In this document: piece after piece, positions 34,327 to 46,850 of the stretch
Layout: every line of letters starts with the position of its first letter
Position numbering within the stretch: the first letter of the stretch is position 1
Assembly: GCA_029448655.1 (NCBI GenBank)
Contig: JACCLO010000014.1
Location: 806,001-870,000 of the forward strand
Direction: 5' to 3'
From: Wolfiporia cocos
Lineage: Eukaryota; Basidiomycota; Agaricomycetes; Polyporales; Phaeolaceae
DNA length: 64,000 bases
The notes under the pieces: generated by a model
What the model was told of the DNA's origin: nothing
Seen by the model: only the letters and a program-made list of their open reading frames with translations
Databases searched by the model: none
Made by a program: the position numbers and the translations under genes

Positions 34327-35279
34327 TAGTGTTGCCGAAGTTCAGTTCAGAACCAAGGTTCAGAACCTGAACCACCTGAACCGAACCTAGGTTCAGGTTC
34401 AGTCCAGGTCCGGTTCAGGGTAGGACATCAAGGTTCGGTTCTTGGTTCAGGGGGGCCATGGGTACCCTTGAACCAGGTTCGAACTGGACTGAACCTTGAA
34501 CCACTTAGCATTAACATATTATGTGTAGTCACTGGTGGATAAGCATATATTATGATTATGTTCTTGCCATCTTTGCTATAGTGTTGTTGCAGTAAGTTAT
34601 GTACAGCTGGCTTCACCATAGCAAGCATCAACACTCATATCCTGTAGTCTCCCAATATGGCAAGGGCTCAACCCCATGTTGGGATTACCATGCTTTCTGT
34701 GGCATTGGGCTGCATTTGTTGCTGTCAGATGAAGTAAGAAATGTAGAAGATAATATTTCACTTCATATCCATGATCCTAGGTTATATACAGAGTTGTCTA
34801 AGAATGTTTTGCTATTGAGCTTTGCCTCAGGCTAACTCACACTCATGAACTCTGATTACTGAACTGCTCAAATTGGCTGCCTTGGGTGATTGTTATGCAT
34901 CAAAAAGTTATGTTTACCACTCTAATCAAGACTAAGAGCCACATTGGAATGCAGCAGCCCAATAGACACCAAATGGAGGCACTGCAGAACTTGAGGTGTG
35001 GTTACTTTAGTGGGTTAATAGTGCCGGGAATGAGGTAGACAATTGGTATACATAGAAAGGTACACAAAGTTGGTGTCCAAATTATTATTTTTGCACTCTA
35101 TAAAAGCAAATAACCTAGCGGTTCGAACCTAGTTCGAACCATGAACCGAACCTGATGAACCGGTTCAGCAGGTTCAGTCCAGGTCCAGGTTCAGGTTCAG
35201 GCTCCCTGCAGTTGGTTCGGTTCTAGGTTCAGCCCTAGACCCCCCTGAACCTGAACCGAACTGAACTTCGGCAACACTA
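34327..35279. mobile_element. hAT-like MITE, 953 bp, with 8-bp target duplication
   Basis: Terminal inverted repeat TAGTGTTGCCGAAGTTCAG at the left and its complement CTGAACTTCGGCAACACTA at the right. Flanks are ATTTGCGC (34319-34326) and ATTCGCGC (35280-35287), an 8-bp duplication with one mismatch. 8-bp duplications and termini of the form TAGxGTTGCC are typical of hAT elements. The subterminal regions are packed with GGTTCAG/CTGAACC repeats on both sides. No transposase frame, so it is non-autonomous. The empty site is visible at 27243-27300, where the block C sequence runs through uninterrupted. Confidence 0.9.
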
Positions 35280-35960
35280 ATTCGCGCTACCGTACATTCT
35301 GCCACGGAGCACCCCAACGCTTGATATACTCCACCATAAATGCGCTACATCAATTGCAGCACTCATCTGTCGTCAATACGGGCACACGGATCAAGTATTG
35401 CGCCTCACACGTCGTGGATGCCAACTCAAGTTCACGAAGGTGATGTGGTCCGTACCGACCGTCTATACCGACCGTCTATACCGACCGTCTATGTTGCGCC
35501 ATGGGGCTGTAAGCGTGGGGGATAATGAGCAATACCAAAGGTCCGACGCACACCATGACACTCCGACGACAACAGATCGAGATATTTAGATCCCTCGCAA
35601 CATTACGCGATCATGCCATCTGACCATATACGTCCGAGTGGCGCACGATGCCTCCCTCACCTCCACGGGTCAGCCATCCGCCGTGCTACTGCCGACCCAC
35701 TATTGGCATCCGAGCCAATGCACGCTTCTTACCTACGCTTTCCTCCGCGCGATGTCTCGAGAGCTCTATCGCGCCAATGATGAGCAGGACTGCACTCCAA
35801 GGCTCCTGCGATGCCCGAGGCACGTTGACACATCGGGAATTCAACGTGTGGAGATATCTGAAGTGCTGGCCTCAGACATACAACCTGGCACTCCGACGAT
35901 GACGAGCATTGACATGTCGGGATACGCCGACGTAGTCTCACGGATCTAGGCAGGCCTTCC
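35280..35960 (+). repeat. Block C (right part) after F-box copy 4, with local triplication
   Basis: Continues the unit flank after the MITE (GCACTCATCTGTCGTC, AAGTATTGCGCCTCA). A 13-bp unit CCGACCGTCTATA is repeated three times at 35455-35492; it is single in the flanks at 27.45 and 47.23 kb. No gene is supported. Confidence 0.6.
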
Positions 35961-36039
35961 CTACGATTTTGTCACTCGCGCCATCCAGTTCAAACACATC
36001 CGCCAGAAGACTAATACTTTTTTCCCCGCACGGCTCAGC

Positions 36040-37470
36040 GGTCCACCGTGTCGCTTATAAGGCTGCGCTATGTGCCTCATTGACTTTCACGGCGTGCATT
36101 GTCTCGTGATTGGTGTCGCGCCAATATCATGCAGGCCTGCACTCTACGGCTCGTACGATGACAAAGGAATATGGCTCGTCGCTCTGCGATTATGTAGAGG
36201 ATGCGACAGATGGGAGTGAAAGACGAGGAGACACTTAAGTACCAGCATTGATCGCGGTGCTTGTGTCGCGGTGCAGTGGGGAGAAGGGTCAACTTTTGGC
36301 CTTTTCGATGATGGAGAAGAAGCGACTAGGATTAGGATGCGAACTTCAGGCGCGCAGCGGTCTAGCTCAACCCGATCGTCTACTTCGACTTCAGTGTAGC
36401 ACAGATCGTTATTGTGTCCTGACATAGATGTTCTTGCTGTTCGTGCTACGAGTTGACAATTTCTCGTCGTCAGCTAGATCGGTGCGCTCTTCAGTGACCA
36501 TAGTGGCAGCTGCTATGATACAGTGCTGTGAGATGTGGAGGTAATAATCTTGGTATACGGTTCGATGTACTCCTAGTCCCGTCTCAACGCATTCGTATTC
36601 AGACGATTAGCCGTGTCTTTCCCTTCAGCAGCGCAGACACGTATGCGCAGCAAAGTTAATAATCGATTGCACGAACCAGGTTGCAAAACTGTTATCTGTA
36701 TTCGTCGCAAATGAGAATATCATTTCTCAAGGCAAGCAACCATCCCGTACGCTCCCAAACTTCGCACAGCGTCACTACGCAGACGCACAGCTCATAAGGC
36801 ATTTGTGTGGCTGAGACCTGATGTGAGTAGCTGAGTGGACGTCGGCGAATCATAGAGAAGAGAATCGCCAGCGCCAGTGAGAAGGCATCTACATAGCTTG
36901 ATCCAATCGTCTATTTAGACTTTAGTGTAGCACAGAACGTTTACCGTGTCCTGAAATGGACTTTTTGCTGTTTGTGTTACGAGTTGACAATCTCTCTCCA
37001 TTAGGTAGAACGGTATGTTCTTCGATGACCATTGTAGCAGCTATCATGATGTGGTACTGTAAGGTATGGATGTGATTAGTAAAGCATACGGTTTGGATGT
37101 AGTACTCCCAGCCCTGTGTCAACACATCCGGATTCAGACTATTTGCTGCATCGTTTTCCTTCAAGAGCGTAGACGTACAGGCGAAGCGAAGTAGGTAAGC
37201 GAGCGCAAGACCCAGATGACCAACTTAATCATATCTGTGCTCGTCACAAATAAATGTCATACCTCAAAGCAAGCAACCGTCGCGTACGCTCAGCGTCATC
37301 ACGCAGACGCACAGCTTGACAAAGTGTTTGTGTGACTAGACCTGCTCATATTGTGAGTGGCTGGTCGGACAGTGGAGAATCATAGAGAGGAGGCATAAAG
37401 TTTCACGACGAAGCTTCCCCGCCGCGGCTGACAGATGCGCATGTACCGAGCTCTGACGGCCGCGGTGCAT
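36040..37470 (+). repeat. Block E, two tandem copies
   Basis: Two copies (about 36040-36920 and 36925-37470). A third lies at 47380-47960. Shared landmarks are ACGAGTTGACAATCTCTC, GGTGGCAGCTATCATGATAC, CCTTCAAGAGCGTAGACG and GCAAGCGACCATCCCGTAC. No conserved protein is seen on either strand. Confidence 0.6.
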
Positions 37471-37559
37471 CGATCGCAGCTTTCCTGCTCAGCTCGGGCT
37501 CCGGTGCCAGATATTGGCAGAGGGCACTTGCTCGTCAGGACGCCACGCAGATCTGCATA

Positions 37560-38040
37560 TGAAGTGAAGAAAGCTGAGCGATAGGATAAGATCGAGAGCC
37601 ACTGATAGTGGCGATTGGCGCGCGCGAGAGATTGGATCGCGCTGATTGTGGCATTTTCGAAGCGCCCGCGCTCCACGTCTGCGGCTGACTGCCTGCTGCA
37701 GGAAGAGCTCAAATATGGCCCCGCCTCAGAGGTCTAACTCTGCTCTGTGCTTGCTAGTCCGCCCGCGGAAAATGGATCCCGCTCTGGGCGCTCGTCCATG
37801 CACTCGATCTGCGACATCCAAGTCCCTACATCCTCCCGCTCGGACTCAAGAGCGCGCACTTCTCATGCATTGCGCTGACTCTGTAGATACTTCCTTCACT
37901 CTCCCGAACGATGGCACAGCTGCATACCGAATGAGCGCGTTTTCCCACGTGCACGTCGTTTTTCGATCGCCTGCTGTGAAAATTTCGTGTGGCTCCTCAC
38001 AGCGGTATTTTACTGACTCTGGCCCTAGTACCAAATCCTG
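37560..38040. repeat. Direct repeat shared with 51810-52280
   Basis: Close match, about 85% or better by eye, of two 460-bp segments 14 kb apart: ATCGAGAGCCACTGAT, GTGGCGATTGGCGCGC, CTCTGGGCGCTCGTCCATGC and CGACATCCAAGTCC. On the minus strand both copies retain an EPHEIFTAGDRK-like stretch, the upstream part of the block D gene family. Confidence 0.65.
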
Positions 38041-39200
38041 TAACCGGTAATCACACACATACCTTGCTTGACGTGTCATCATATCCCAGCCTTTGGAAGG
38101 AGACAGCGACTGCATGCGGCTGTTGGTGGGAAGGTGAGCTACACAGTCCAGCGTGCGTCATCATCATTTTTCCATAGCACAGCTCCAATACTAAGCCTTT
38201 CTGCTCCTGAGAAACTGAAATGTCAAAGCTAACGCTTACAGAGCATTTTTCATACAGCTATAGCTGTCACTGATTTGCCCTCTAAGCTCTACCGTTCGCA
38301 TGTCTAGTGGTGTCCTAGCTGATGGTCGACTGAAACATTCGGCATAACTATAGCTCTCTGGCTCTGTCTGTTGTCAACCACATTTAATAGCGCGCTGGTG
38401 CAAATCCCTTCGCTTCGCTTCCAGGGCTGGCACCCCAATCCGACTAGCGACACGATGTTCACCTGGCCTCTCGACTTTGCTGAGCAACCGCTGTGTCTAT
38501 CGTAAAGATATGTGATACGACCCTGGTACCTCCTTTCCGGCAATCTCAACTATCCTATGTGGTCCCATCTGTGCCCTCGGCAGGGACGCCGCCCGTCTTT
38601 CGTCTTTCTGAATGGTCACGTCCAGCAATCTATACTAGATCCATGCAGCTCCTCTCGATGTCGTTCCAGGATCTTTTGACGCTTGCTGTACTCGATGTGT
38701 GGCCCCATGTCTGTTCGGCTTGCTTGTTAGCGGCATTGACATAATGCTGCGCACCGTCACGCTCGTTCTGCACCTCTACCGCTCCAATCGGCGACGCTAA
38801 CGCACGAGTGTATCTTCTGAGGTATCTCTGCACTGGTGCTATGATTCCCTGCGCCGCTCCTTTCCATTACCAGACTCGCACATACTTAGTGCTGCATCGC
38901 TCACGCTTCGCACGGTTCTTCATTCTCATCGGTGCCTACAATGAGACGACTCAGGTCCACTTCCGCGCTCGAGCTTCCACAAGCGACTGCTGCCACACCT
39001 TGACCGAATCCCTGTACAGATTGTCTGCTCGAAACGTTTCGGAGACTGAGTCGCTTTACACTGGCGAAGATTGTATGAGGTGACGATAGCGAGAGCACTG
39101 GTATTCTTTCCTTTGTCTCCCAGACTTTGAGGCTTGACGGCGCTGCGTCAATGACCTACTTGGCGATGTATTCCCTCGGCTGCCTCATGGTGCTCATTAG
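38040..39200 (-). repeat. Block D copy 2: minus-strand gene relic
   Basis: Matches 27.6-28.4 and 42.1-43.1 kb (CCAATCGGCGACGCTAACGC, CGCACGAGTGTATCTTCTGA, ACTTTGAGGCTTGACGGCG). Frames are broken. See the 27600 entry. Confidence 0.5.
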
Positions 39201-40370
39201 CTTCACATAGCGCGTGCGATGGGCGACTCACACTGTGATTCATTCTCGATACTGTCCCACAGTTGCACCTCGTCTGCACGTGTATAGCCCCAGCCTGTCC
39301 AGCCATGGCAGGTTGCATCTTTCCTCAAAATTTACTCGTCAACACGCTGTGCGAGCTCTCCGCACACACTGCGTGCACAAACATATGTGTAAAACATGTC
39401 ACATTGATCTACCACATACCAGGTGCGCTTGTATTCCTGTGTTCATCTCTGCTCACGCTCCGAGGGACCCTGACACTTGGCTCCGGAGGAATATGGCTGT
39501 GAGCACCAGTGTGATCCATTGCTGCATGGCGCGGTAATGCCGAATAGATGAAATGGAAACCATGGGTATGAATTGAAAGCAGACGCCGCGGAATCAACTG
39601 TGCGAAGTAATTGTTGCTCTCAAATGGCCCACCTCATGCCCGCACTGATCTCGAACGCTGGAGTGAGTGAGGGCGTAAGGTTCAGATATTATGCAGATGG
39701 TATCGTCCAGGGTCAATTGATGTCATTGAAGCTTTCCTAGCAGCGCGCGGACAATCTGACATATCGTGCAGCCCTGTGAACGCGATGCAATGCGTCGAAG
39801 GAATGTAATTCCCAGGCCCGATGCTCTAAGCGATGCTTCTCAGCACTGAGCCGTATTTGTACAGGTCCGTCGCGGTGAATCTTCCTCCTTCCTCCCTAGG
39901 GTCCCCAGCATGATAATACACCCCCATCGCATCTTTCTGTCACGCGGTGCGCATACGTGACGCTTTCATACCTGGGGCATATGCAGACAGGAACGTCTCG
40001 TGTAAAGAGCGCCCATATCAACCCCTGCGGTCGTCGTTGGCGTCGATTGGCGTGCGTACACATCGCCGTTGGAATAGAAGCCATCCACATCGCCCCACGC
40101 GCATCGCGTCAAACCCGCGCTATCTTCGCTAAGGAGCTCCAGAATAGCAACAATTCATCCGCAGCGTCCAAGGTTCGAAGGCCGACAATGCTTTCCAAAC
40201 GCTATTTATGTATTTTTATGCCTATGCGTCTACAAGCGCTGCTACCGCCACATGCGTCTGCCAGACGGCCGCTCTTTATTCAGTCTGCGGCGCGGGATAC
40301 GGATACGGTGGGTGTATGTTCGCTCTGCATGCTCAATATGTTATTGATACCCCGTGAGCTAAGGGAGACG
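39200..40370. other. Gap within the array, no gene seen
   Basis: Spacer between block D copy 2 and the next block A. Short frames only. I see no terminal repeats. Confidence 0.35.
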
Positions 40371-41005
40371 ATTTGCGCGGGGGACACCCGCAGTAGCTCT
40401 GATACATCAAGGCGTGTATGGCTACAGCACCTGCGTGGTCCATTGCCGCGAGGCCTGCTGGGCTGTGTGGCAGATGCTGGGCTCAAGGGCTCACGCGCAG
40501 CTCACGGAAAGCGTGCATGAACCTTTCGTAGGAGAGGCCCTCTGTCCACCGCGAATGCTCGCGAGTCGCCTTCGCGTCTCTGGATGTAAAACTCCGAAGT
40601 ACGCCTGCATACATCGGCTCATTCGCGGAGTAGAGATCAGAGACGGGACCATAGCTCTGTGATGATGAACGCTGATAGGTCATGTCGTCTGGCGCTCCTG
40701 TATCGCTTCTGCCGGTGAGCTGTACCTAATGCGATCATTGGCTTCCATTTATCATTCCTCGCTGCCAGGCTGAATAGATGAAAGAAGTGCCGTGCTATGC
40801 ACTCTTTTGTACGTGTCGTTGGCTGTGCGACGCTGTGGGGGCGCCCTGGTATATGAACGACTGGGCAGATCTACTATGGTCATTCTGCTTCGTTCAAGCC
40901 TGCCGTCATGGGTCGCGACAACTCTAACCTCCAATCACGCCGAAACAAGAGGAAGATGGCCAAAGCAAATGACGCGAAGCGACGCACCCAGCCGCAATTC
41001 TCATT
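40370..41005 (+). pseudogene. Block A/B plus F-box 5' stub
   Basis: Blocks A and B are followed by the start of F-box exon 1: an ATG (40908) reading MGRDNSNLQSRRNKRKMAK, 19 codons nearly identical to copy 3. Similarity ends near 41000 at ACGCACCCAGCCG, where block D sequence begins. A truncated extra copy of the unit. Confidence 0.7.
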
Positions 41006-43100
41006 CGTCGCACCGGTCGTGGAGATTCATCCACTTCGCTGTAGTGAGATATCACAGTCGCATAACGAGTGAGTGCGTTCTCTAACGTCGCCTTCGGATC
41101 GCGTGTTGCGAAGATTTCGCGCGGTCTTCGAGCCCCCTCGCTCTGATTTTTCCACCAAACCCTATAGCTCATACAATGCACGGCGTATTATCCTGTGTCA
41201 GCGTTGTAAGGAGATGGCGACCACATGGTTGATCTGGTGATTGCTGGCGGGAAGGTGAGCCAACATTGCACGCAGTTCCGTGGACCTCATCATCGTTTTC
41301 CAGAGTCTCGTTCAAAGACCGAGCTTCTCTGTTTCTTCGTCGCATTTGCAGGTGAGCTCCAGAGTCCAGACATCTTTGAATCATCCAGTACAGCTGACAC
41401 CCATCTCCCCTCCAAGCTGTGCCATCCGCGGGTGCAGTGGTGTCCTGGAAACGACGGCAGACTGGAGTTTCGGTAGAAAGCTGGCTCTCTAGCTCCAAAT
41501 TCCCGTCAACTACTTTGAGGAGCATTCTCATGTAGCTCTCCTCACTTCTCCTCCAGGACTGGCGCTTTAGTCCGACTGGAGACATGATGTTCGCCTGGCT
41601 CTCGACTTTTACTGGGAAACTACTGCACCTGTTGTGGAAATATGTGAGGTGACCGTGACACCTCTGTACCAGCGACCTCGAATCACATCGATTTTTTGAT
41701 GCGGTCCTATCTGCTTTCTCACTGGTGGTAACGCCAACCCTCGTAAGCGGTCACGTAGTATGGCAATCTATGCTAGTGCCATGCAGCTCGTCCCGATAAT
41801 CTCTTTGGGAGCTTTTGACACTCGCTGTACTCGATCTATCGTTCCAGGTCTATTTAGCATACTTGCGGACAGCATATCGACGTAATACGACACCTTGCCA
41901 TGCTCGTTTCTGCATCTCCAGCGCTCAGCGGGGCAATGGCGACGGACGGAGGCATCCACGGAAACATTTCTATACTGGTGCTATGGTTGAGCCTCCTTGC
42001 TACCATGGACGATCTCGAGCCGAATTCCGCACTCCGCTTATCGTGATGTGGCACTAGCCATGGACGGGCGATCAGCACCGCGTTTCTCACTCTATGTTCT
42101 GACACGTCATTAATCCTGGCCAGCATATGTCATCGTCTTTGGACCTTGCGTCGCCTGTAATTCACACTGGTCCGAGATCAGGTCGTCTGAGGCAGTCCTT
42201 GTATGCTCCATGGCCGGCCAAATGCCACGGTTCCTATATGAACATCCCCCGGCTACTGCTGCAAAATCATGACAGCAGCCTTGTATGAGTTTTCTACGCC
42301 ACAGATTGTGTTTCTTCACTCCAAGAAGAGAGATTCCCGACCGGACCAATGAGAGTGCCTGCGTACCATCTCTGGATCTCTGGCTTTGATCCTGACGGCA
42401 CCGTCGTGACGTTCCGCAGACGCTCTCAGACTTTTTGGAATGGGACACTTCTCGCGCGTTGTCCATGCAGTGTCTAATCCTAGCTACCCCTGCCTCTGCA
42501 TCTTAAAGTCTACAACAATTCCGTTGTTCTACTACCCCATGTGACCGCCGTCGACTGTTGCGCATCGTTGCGAAGGATCTGATGACCTCGTCTGCAAATT
42601 GACATGTTCGCTCTGCATCTTCAGCGCTCCGTTCGGCGACACCGACGCACGAGTGGAGGAGTTTGAGTGATTTCTGCACCGGTGCTACGGTTTCCTGCGC
42701 CACTTCCTTCCGGTGATCGGAAATACACATGCTTTACTTTTTCGCACTTGAGCTTCCCAGGCGACTGTTGCCACACCTTGTCCGAATCTCTGTACGAATT
42801 GTCTGCTCGATATGGTGCTAGAGATTGAGTCGTTCACACCGGCAAAATTATATGCGATGACAATAGCGAGATCACTTGTATTCTCCCCTCTATCTTTGTG
42901 ACTTTGAGGCTTGACGGTCCCATCACAGTCGCAGCGACGAACGCTCTCAGGTATTTCGGAGTTGGGTGCCTCTCGTACGATCTCCACGCACTTTCTGATT
43001 GCGGAAAGCTCTGCATTTGCATGCATGACTTGACAATGTGACTCCCTCGGCTGCTGCATGGTGCTTCCACCTCACATTGCGAGATTCATTCTCGGTACTG
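41005..43100 (-). repeat. Block D copies 3 and 4: minus-strand gene relics
   Basis: Two successive degenerate copies. Minus-strand fragments include PREIFATRDPKATLENALTR (about 41120-41050) and DANAELSAIRKCVEI followed by SEIPESVRRCDCDGTVKPQS (about 43030-42880). A more decayed version lies at 42480-42340. Many frame breaks. No intact gene is supported. Confidence 0.5.
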
Positions 43101-44240
43101 CAGTACCGTTAGCTGCCGCAATTCGCGTCTTACATTTGAATTATGGCACTGGTCTGCGTACATGCCGTTCCAATGATGCTCTGGCTATGGCATAATGCAT
43201 CTCCGCTTGTGATCCATATTTCGTTGATATGCGTGACTGAACGATCTACATATCCTGCCACACACTGCGTGTGCTAAATATCTTCCAAGCGAGTGCCAAG
43301 CGCGAGCTACGTCGGAGAGTGCGACGCTGGATTTATCAGAAAGCTCTGTACATAGATTTCAGACGAGACGAGACGCTGAAATCGATCCTTTGGCTTCCCC
43401 TGTATGGATTTCAGGCGAGGACAACCTATTCACCGCTGGTTCCCTCGCCGCGGTTTCCCGATTCGCTCTAAATAGGACATACATACTTTGGGTGAGGTGG
43501 TGCGCCGATACGCTCGTTGCATTGCAATTGGTATGTGTCAATATCACAAACTGCGCTTCCCAAACATCACGCGTTTTAGACATTTGACGACCGAGTACTA
43601 CAAAAGTTCGTGATTGCGCATCGTCCTCCCTCCATTCCGTATCCTCGTCATTGTGCTTCCCTCATCACAAATCCATCACGAGTCCTAGAATTCGAGCACA
43701 GCCTCTCTTGTTCTGTGAGGTTATACCAAACAGGTCTCCATTTATGCCAGCCAAAAGATCAAGACGAAACGCAGAGCCTCAAGCTGAATTGAGCATCTTC
43801 CGCACAATAACACATACACATCATGTTATGACTATCATCCCACGATACGTACACCTATCTATCAAGACAGATGCTAACAATGAATCACCAGGCACACATC
43901 GCATCGTCCTCAGACTGTCCTCGCATCAAACACCTCAGAATAACAATGGTGTACACGCGGCGCCCACTGGTGCTCGAACGCTCAGATCGCCCTCTGTATA
44001 CCAGGTGTTTCTATATTCCTATGCCTGTCTCCAGCAGCGCTTTGAGAAGCCCAGCATCAGCCCATCTGCTGCAACATAATGCGTGGCATGGTGTGCCGTT
44101 TTGCTGGCAGGCTGATGCTTCCGGATTCCGCACTGTCAAACTGAAGTCATCCAAAGTGCCAAGGCAGGCACCACATCACACTCGCTCTGTCCTCGCCTCA
44201 ATTTCCCAGAATAGCAAACGCTCACCAATGGCTGACATCG
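43100..44240. other. Gap within the array, no gene seen
   Basis: Spacer without recognised protein similarity. Short frames only. Confidence 0.35.
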
Positions 44241-45044
44241 CAGTCATACACGCCAGGCGTAACTGTGTTCGTATTTCGATCTCCAACTGCGCTTTGGGAA
44301 GGGCCGACACTGCCCTGAGTGCCTGCAAAGGGCCTCTTCTCGCGCAGAGTCTGTACTGCAGGGTTGACGTTCAAATCGACCCTGGTTGATATTTACTCTG
44401 TATGTTCAATGGAACAATGTAACTTATGCCCTGCGGGTGATGTGCACGAAGGGTCCGCCCGCACGGCGCATGGCTGTGGTCAAAACAACAGGGCGTGGAT
44501 GGCTGCAACGCCCATGTGATCCATCGCCGCGAAGCCTGCCGGGCTATGTGACAGATGCTGAGTTGAGGCCTCATGAACGGATAGCGGAAAGCGTGTGCGA
44601 CCTTGGCGTAGGAGAGGCGCTGTGGCTGGCCGCGAATGCTCGCGAGTCACCTTCGTGTCTGGAGAAGGAAGACTCCAACATACGCCTGCATTCATCGGTG
44701 CATTCATGGAGCAGAATCAAGGGCAGAGACGTACCGCGGTGATCACCAACGCCAATATATCATGTCATCTGGTGTTCGTGCATCGCTGCTGTTGCTAAGC
44801 CACGCTAGATGCGGTGATTGGCAACCGTCCCTCACTGCCACGCTGCTGTGGTATGAGCAGATGAAAGAAGCATGATGCTGTGCACCATTTACGTTTCTCA
44901 TGCATGCGGTTGACTGTGAGCACTACCAGGATGTCCTGGTATATGAATGGATGGGAAGATTCACGAATACCATTGACTTGATTCAATCCTGCCATCATTG
45001 GTACAAACAGCTCTTAACCCCAATCACGGCGAAACAAGAGGAAG
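44240..45044 (+). repeat. Blocks A and B upstream of F-box copy 5
   Basis: Best-preserved copy of block A (GAGTGCCTGCAAAGGGCC, GAATGCTCGCGAGTCACC) and block B (CTGGTATATGAATGGATGGG). It ends directly at the F-box start codon, so it is the likely promoter and 5' UTR. Confidence 0.6.
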
Positions 45045-46850
45045 ATGGTCAAAGCAAGTGCCGCAAGGCGACGCACCCAGGAACTTGCCGCCGCGCCGGT
45101 CAGAGAGGATGGCCATGACTATGTACACGCAGTAGAGGCGACAGAAGGAGCAAGGAAAGGGCAAGGGGTTCGAAGCGCTCCATCCGCAGTGCTGCAGCAA
45201 GAACTTGGTGCCGTCGAACATACCACGCGAGAGAGGTATGCGGTGAAAAGTAGGATAGAGGGAGAGTCAGCATCAAGGGGAGAGAGCACGATGGAGAGTG
45301 CGGCGGAAGCACAGGAAGCCCGAAGTAAGCCATCCACGTCCCAGAGAGACGACTGAAGGATAGATGCAAACACAGAGCCCGGGTGGAGACACATCGGACG
45401 CGTCCCGGGCGCTCTGTACCCAGCGCTGACGGAGAGTGATCCATCCTCGAGGATGCCGCCGCAGCTCCCAACGGAGGTCTGCGAGCGTATCATCGACTGG
45501 CTGTGGAATCGCACTCGGGTGCTGCAGATATGCGCACTTGTTTGCAAGGCGTGGACGCCGAGGTGCCAGTACCAGATGCAGCGGCACGTCGTTCTGTGGG
45601 ATCGAAGCCACGTCCGAGGATACGCGAGGCGAGCGCGGGCACAGCCACATCTCCTCCAGCAGGCGAGATCGGTCTGGGTGGTGGGTACAGAGAAACGAGA
45701 CGATCTTGCGCCAATTCCGCAGCTGGGCACACTCGCCATCATGGCCGCGGCGAAGGTGCCACTCGTGTGGTGCCTTGTCATCGCGCGTGCGATCTGGAAG
45801 CCGAACGACTTCCATCCACTCATCTTCATCCACCTCTCCGCATTTTCCTCTGTCACGACGCTCCAGCTGTATGACGTCACGTTCCCGAAGGTCCGCGAGC
45901 TTGGACGTCTCGTCTGTGCACTCCCGAGCCTCATCCGCCTCAGATGCGACAATGTGCTATTCACGAGCGCGGTCCCCTGTGCGAGTCTTGCAATCACGCG
46001 CTGTCCTCCCTCTGTGAGGCTGACTGATCTGGCGATCTTCTCCGCCAACGAGACCTCCTCAGATGTTGAAGCCAATACGGCGCTGATTGGACACCTGTGC
46101 GCTGCGGGAGTGGTCCCTGATCTCCAGAGGTTCGAGTTCTGTGTCTGTGCATCCTCTGATAGCAAGTATCTTGGAGCTTATAGAGAGCCTCTCCATGAGC
46201 TCTTGAGGCAATGCAGCCGATCTCTCCGCAACGTGAAACTCTCCCCTGATTTGCGCCGAGGCAAGGACCTTCAGACAGATGCAATCTTTGATACGATCGG
46301 CACGTCCATTCAATGGCCTCCACCCGCTGTGTATATAGACATTTGATATCCACCCGCAACAGCATCTGTATTTGATCTCACCTGTTGCGACAGCCTGGAG
46401 ACAGTTGCTTTGCATGCCTCAAACTACGAGGAAGTCGGATATGCCTGGATGCGCCGCATCCTTGAATCCAACGTCTCGAAGAAGTTGCGCGAGGTTTTAA
46501 TTGTCATGAACGAGCCTGAATACAGCCAGAATGCAGATGAGAACTTACAAATGACTGTATCCGCTCTCAAGAGAGACGTATGCCCTCAACTCAACGAGCT
46601 GTTCTCCAACAAGGACTATGAGAAGCTTCGCCATGTCGACTTTGTGTTCTGGACCAATCCGGGTGAAGCTATGCCGGATGCAACTCTGTGGTCAACCCTG
46701 CTCAAGGCAGAGATGCGGAAATTAGATGAGCGAGGAGTCTTGCGGTGAGTGGGTGCCTTTGATGAATGCGCTGTTTCATGTTTGTGCTTGCCATTCTGCA
46801 GGACTCCTGTGGATATTTTCCTGCAACTCTGGAATGAGGACATCTTTTGA
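45045..46850 (+). CDS. F-box protein (copy 5), intact reading frame
   Basis: Exons 45045-45324, 45376-46299, 46363-46744 and 46802-46850, giving 544 aa in consistent phase. The F-box begins at about residue 120 (MPPQLPTEVCERIIDWLWN, ICALVCKAWTPRCQYQMQRH). An LRR-like body follows (NDFHPLIFIHLSAFSSVTTL, LGRLVCALPSLIRLRCDNVL, VSKKLREVLIVMNEPEY). Likely an SCF ubiquitin-ligase adaptor by class; the target is unknown. Compared with copy 3 it has lost the first ATG (ATGGGTCGC reads attggtaca), so translation would start 27 nt later at MVKASAARRR. The donor of its second intron is GC (ATCG|gcacgt), whereas copies 1b, 2, 3 and 4 have GT at the same place. If GC is not used, the protein would end at a stop near 46346. 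Confidence 0.78.
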
